From: Bacteroidales bacterium
GTDB lineage: Bacteria > Bacteroidota > Bacteroidia > Bacteroidales > UBA12077
Direction: 5' to 3'
NCBI GenBank assembly: GCA_028282785.1
Contig: JANQHE010000024.1
Location: forward strand, 1 to 64,000
Length of the DNA: 64,000 nt
Position numbers and translations under genes: made by a program. Of this stretch, positions 62,422 through 64,000 are shown in pieces. Each line of letters begins with the position of its first letter. Positions within the stretch are counted from its first letter, which is position 1. The notes under the pieces were generated by a model. The model ran no database searches. It was given only the letters and a program-made list of their open reading frames with translations, and was not told the origin of the DNA.

Positions 62422-62928
62422 TTAAATGGCTTCATTAATGAACAATGTTTCTTTTGATGTGAATACTTTATTAAGATCAAGCAACATGATAAAACGTTCA
62501 TTGATTTTCCAAACACCATTAATGAATTCCGAACGATAGTTTGAACCAATACTTGGGGTAGAATCAATCAAGTCTTCATTAACTTCAAGAACTTCTTGCA
62601 CACTATCTACAATAGCACCTAATTTTACTTCATCATTTCCGATTTTAACCTGGAGAACCAGAATACAAGTTTCATTCGAAAATTTAAGATCAGATATTCC
62701 GAATATGATTCTTAGGTCTACAACAGGAAGAGAATTTCCTCTCAAGTTTATTAATCCGCTAAAATAATCGGGAGACTGAGGGACTTTTGTGATTTCTTTC
62801 ATTTCAAGAATGTTAAATACATTTTTGACATTTACACCGAATAACTCATTATTTAGTTCGAAACACAAATAAGTCTCAATGTGGTTAAGGTTTCCAAGTT
62901 TGGCTTTTTTCCTTTCCATATTATTCAT
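62422..62928 (-). CDS. cheW: CheW-like chemotaxis coupling protein
   Basis: A 168-residue CheW domain with YLCFELNNELFGVNVKNVFN, the conserved PDYFSGLINLRGNSLPVVDL and GAIVDSVQEVLEV. It couples receptors to the kinase CheA, which is not in the window. The MCP gene follows 72 bp downstream. M4 is an alternative start. Confidence 0.93.
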   Translation of the reverse strand: MNNMERKKAKLGNLNHIETYLCFELNNELFGVNVKNVFNILEMKEITKVPQSPDYFSGLINLRGNSLPVVDLRIIFGISDLKFSNETCILVLQVKIGNDEVKLGAIVDSVQEVLEVNEDLIDSTPSIGSNYRSEFINGVWKINERFIMLLDLNKVFTSKETLFINEAI

Positions 62929-62958
62929 ATTAAGATATTTATTATTAATTGGTCGGAC

Positions 62959-63366
62959 TTAGTTAGGTTTATCTTTAATTTTCATATTTTTCGGAAATAA
63001 ATAGTTGTTATTACTTACTATATCAATAACTTTATATATTTTATCGAAAACATCAGATTTAAAAATACAAGCTCGAAAACCGGCACTCATTATTTCGTCC
63101 AGATATGCTTTGTCTTTATACATAGTAATTGCAATAAATTTAATTTTACTGTTTTCCCAGAGCATCAGTTTAGCTGCTTTTAACCCGTCCATTATTGGCA
63201 TTTCAATATCCATTAGTACGATTTCAGGAACATAAGAATTTATTAAGTCCACAGCCTGGATTCCGTTTTCAGCTTCACATATTATTTCATACTTCTTATT
63301 CTTTTCCAATAAATGCCTTAATGCAAGCCTAAAAGATTTATTATCATCTACAAGCATTATTTTCAT
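62959..63366 (-). CDS. Single-domain response regulator
   Basis: A 135-residue receiver domain only: acidic pair in VDDNKS, acceptor Asp in EIVLMDIEMP (about residue 53), Thr in FIAITMY and Lys in CIFKSD. It resembles the receiver of NarL/LuxR-type regulators but lacks the output helix-turn-helix. It lies between cheW and a LuxR-type response regulator on the same strand, so it may act in chemotaxis or as a phosphate sink. Confidence 0.88.
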   Translation of the reverse strand: MKIMLVDDNKSFRLALRHLLEKNKKYEIICEAENGIQAVDLINSYVPEIVLMDIEMPIMDGLKAAKLMLWENSKIKFIAITMYKDKAYLDEIMSAGFRACIFKSDVFDKIYKVIDIVSNNNYLFPKNMKIKDKPN

Positions 63367-63462
63367 GATAGAAATTAGTTAATCATTTTCTGTTATAAAT
63401 TTATTTCAGAAAACTTTAAAATTTCTAGGTAAGTTTACGGGAATATTTTAAAAAAACACTTG

Positions 63463-63474
63463 CGTAATTTTACG
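63463..63474. promoter_or_regulatory. Short dyad between two response-regulator genes
   Basis: CGTAA-TT-TTACG, with a related TTTACGGGAAT 25 bp away. It lies in the 228-bp gap upstream of the single-domain response regulator and could be a site for the adjacent LuxR-type regulator. Short arms make this tentative. Confidence 0.3.
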
Positions 63475-63594
63475 TATGGAATAAAACAGACTGTTGTTGT
63501 AAAGTTATGAGTGGTCAGTATTTTGTTTAATATTTGGGATGAATCATCTCAAATCAATTTTAACATATAAAAAATAATGTGTTTTAAAAAGAAT

Positions 63595-64000
63595 TTAAAT
63601 TTCGATTAATTTATTTTTAAAAGCCTGAACAATTATGTTTGCAGTATTTTGAGCATTAAGTTTATCCATTATTCTGGATTTATGACCTTCTACGGTACGT
63701 ATAGAGATATATAGTTTGTTGGAAATTTCTTTGGTAGAAAGGCCGTCACATATTAATTTCAAAACTTCATTTTCTCGGTTGGTAAAATGAACAAATTTCG
63801 TTTCTTTCTCAGTTATAACTTTTTTAGTTGTTCCAAAATTTATTATAATACTTTTCATTAATTCCGGAGAGAAAAAATCATTTCCGTTAGTTACTGACCG
63901 GATAGCTTCTTCCAACTCATCACTACTGGCTTTTTTTATCACAAACCCTTTGACTCCGGCTTGTATCATTTTGTAATAGTATGCTTCGTCACCATTCATT
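63595..64000 (-). CDS. LuxR-type response regulator, C-terminal part
   Basis: The gene runs off the right edge; about 135 residues are visible. The end of the receiver domain (YYKMIQAGVKGFVIKKASSD, with the conserved Lys in VIKK) is followed by a LuxR helix-turn-helix: FTNRENEVLKLICDGLSTKE, then LYISIRTVEGHKSRIMDKL. The ATG at 63999 is internal to the family's usual length, so the true start lies outside the window. A NarL-type regulator, probably paired with a kinase beyond the edge. Confidence 0.88.
   Translation of the reverse strand, partial: MNGDEAYYYKMIQAGVKGFVIKKASSDELEEAIRSVTNGNDFFSPELMKSIIINFGTTKKVITEKETKFVHFTNRENEVLKLICDGLSTKEISNKLYISIRTVEGHKSRIMDKLNAQNTANIIVQAFKNKLIEI

Noticed and set aside
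1-64000. CRISPR arrays, rRNA genes, canonical Fur boxes or complete insertion sequences
   Set aside because: No regular spacer repeats, rRNA-like stretches, GATAATGATAATC-type boxes or intact transposase genes were seen on reading through the window.

Overview
The window is AT-rich, densely coded DNA from a member of the Bacteroidota, plausibly a Bacteroidales/Marinilabiliales-type bacterium. The signs are many TonB-dependent receptors with CarboxypepD_reg-like N-termini, lipoproteins with Cys-Asp/Glu-rich starts, few Shine-Dalgarno motifs, a periplasmic-propeller/Y_Y_Y/LuxR regulator, and promoters of the Bacteroidota type. At three places a TTG is followed after exactly 20 nt by a perfect TAnnTTTG box, and a fourth has one mismatch. 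No rRNA, tRNA or CRISPR was seen.

About two thirds of the window (1-42.6 kb) reads as an iron and haem island. Region A (1-10.9 kb, all minus strand) holds a XusAB-like pair (TonB receptor plus DUF4374 lipoprotein), a TetR regulator, a MATE exporter and two exporter-type ABC half-transporters. Three GAACA/TGTTC operators tie these genes to the TetR protein. A S23-type four-helix-bundle gene surrounded by short AT-rich repeats lies between the two ABC genes. An unusual flavodoxin closes the region. Region B (11-12.6 kb, plus strand) is a DUF1007/NicO nickel-cobalt export pair.

Region C (12.6-27.5 kb, minus strand) is an Hmu-type haem locus: HmuR receptor, HmuY haemophore-like lipoprotein, the giant CobN-like HmuS, two polytopic membrane proteins, an ExbB-like HmuU and a DUF2149 HmuV, apparently continuing into a hemerythrin-domain protein and a LuxR regulator with a degenerate receiver. 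Upstream on the same strand are DUF2325, DUF2023, a canonical flavodoxin and two small proteins. A 46-codon ORF overlaps the hmuR start by ATGA.

Region D (27.7-42.6 kb) has a membrane-bound propeller/LuxR regulator, a divergent M1 peptidase, and a plus-strand operon: TonB receptor, DUF4876 lipoprotein, DUF6850-like outer-membrane protein, ChaN-like protein, an active M16 peptidase and an M16 homologue without its zinc motif. This is my best candidate for an undescribed system: import of haem or a haem-bearing peptide coupled to proteolysis.

Region E (42.7-55.5 kb) has a tripartite RND efflux operon ending in a strong terminator, a minus-strand group (FtsX-type permease, CBM9-like secreted protein, esterase, frameshifted GyrI-like remnant) and a divergent sigma54 response regulator/histidine kinase pair. 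Region F (55.6-59.4 kb) has AccD, AccA and a carboxyltransferase fused to an AccB-like biotin domain. About 950 bp of degenerate, repeat-bearing DNA follows. Region G (60.3-64 kb) is a chemotaxis/signalling group: an MCP with two periplasmic CZB domains, CheW, a single-domain response regulator and a truncated LuxR response regulator.
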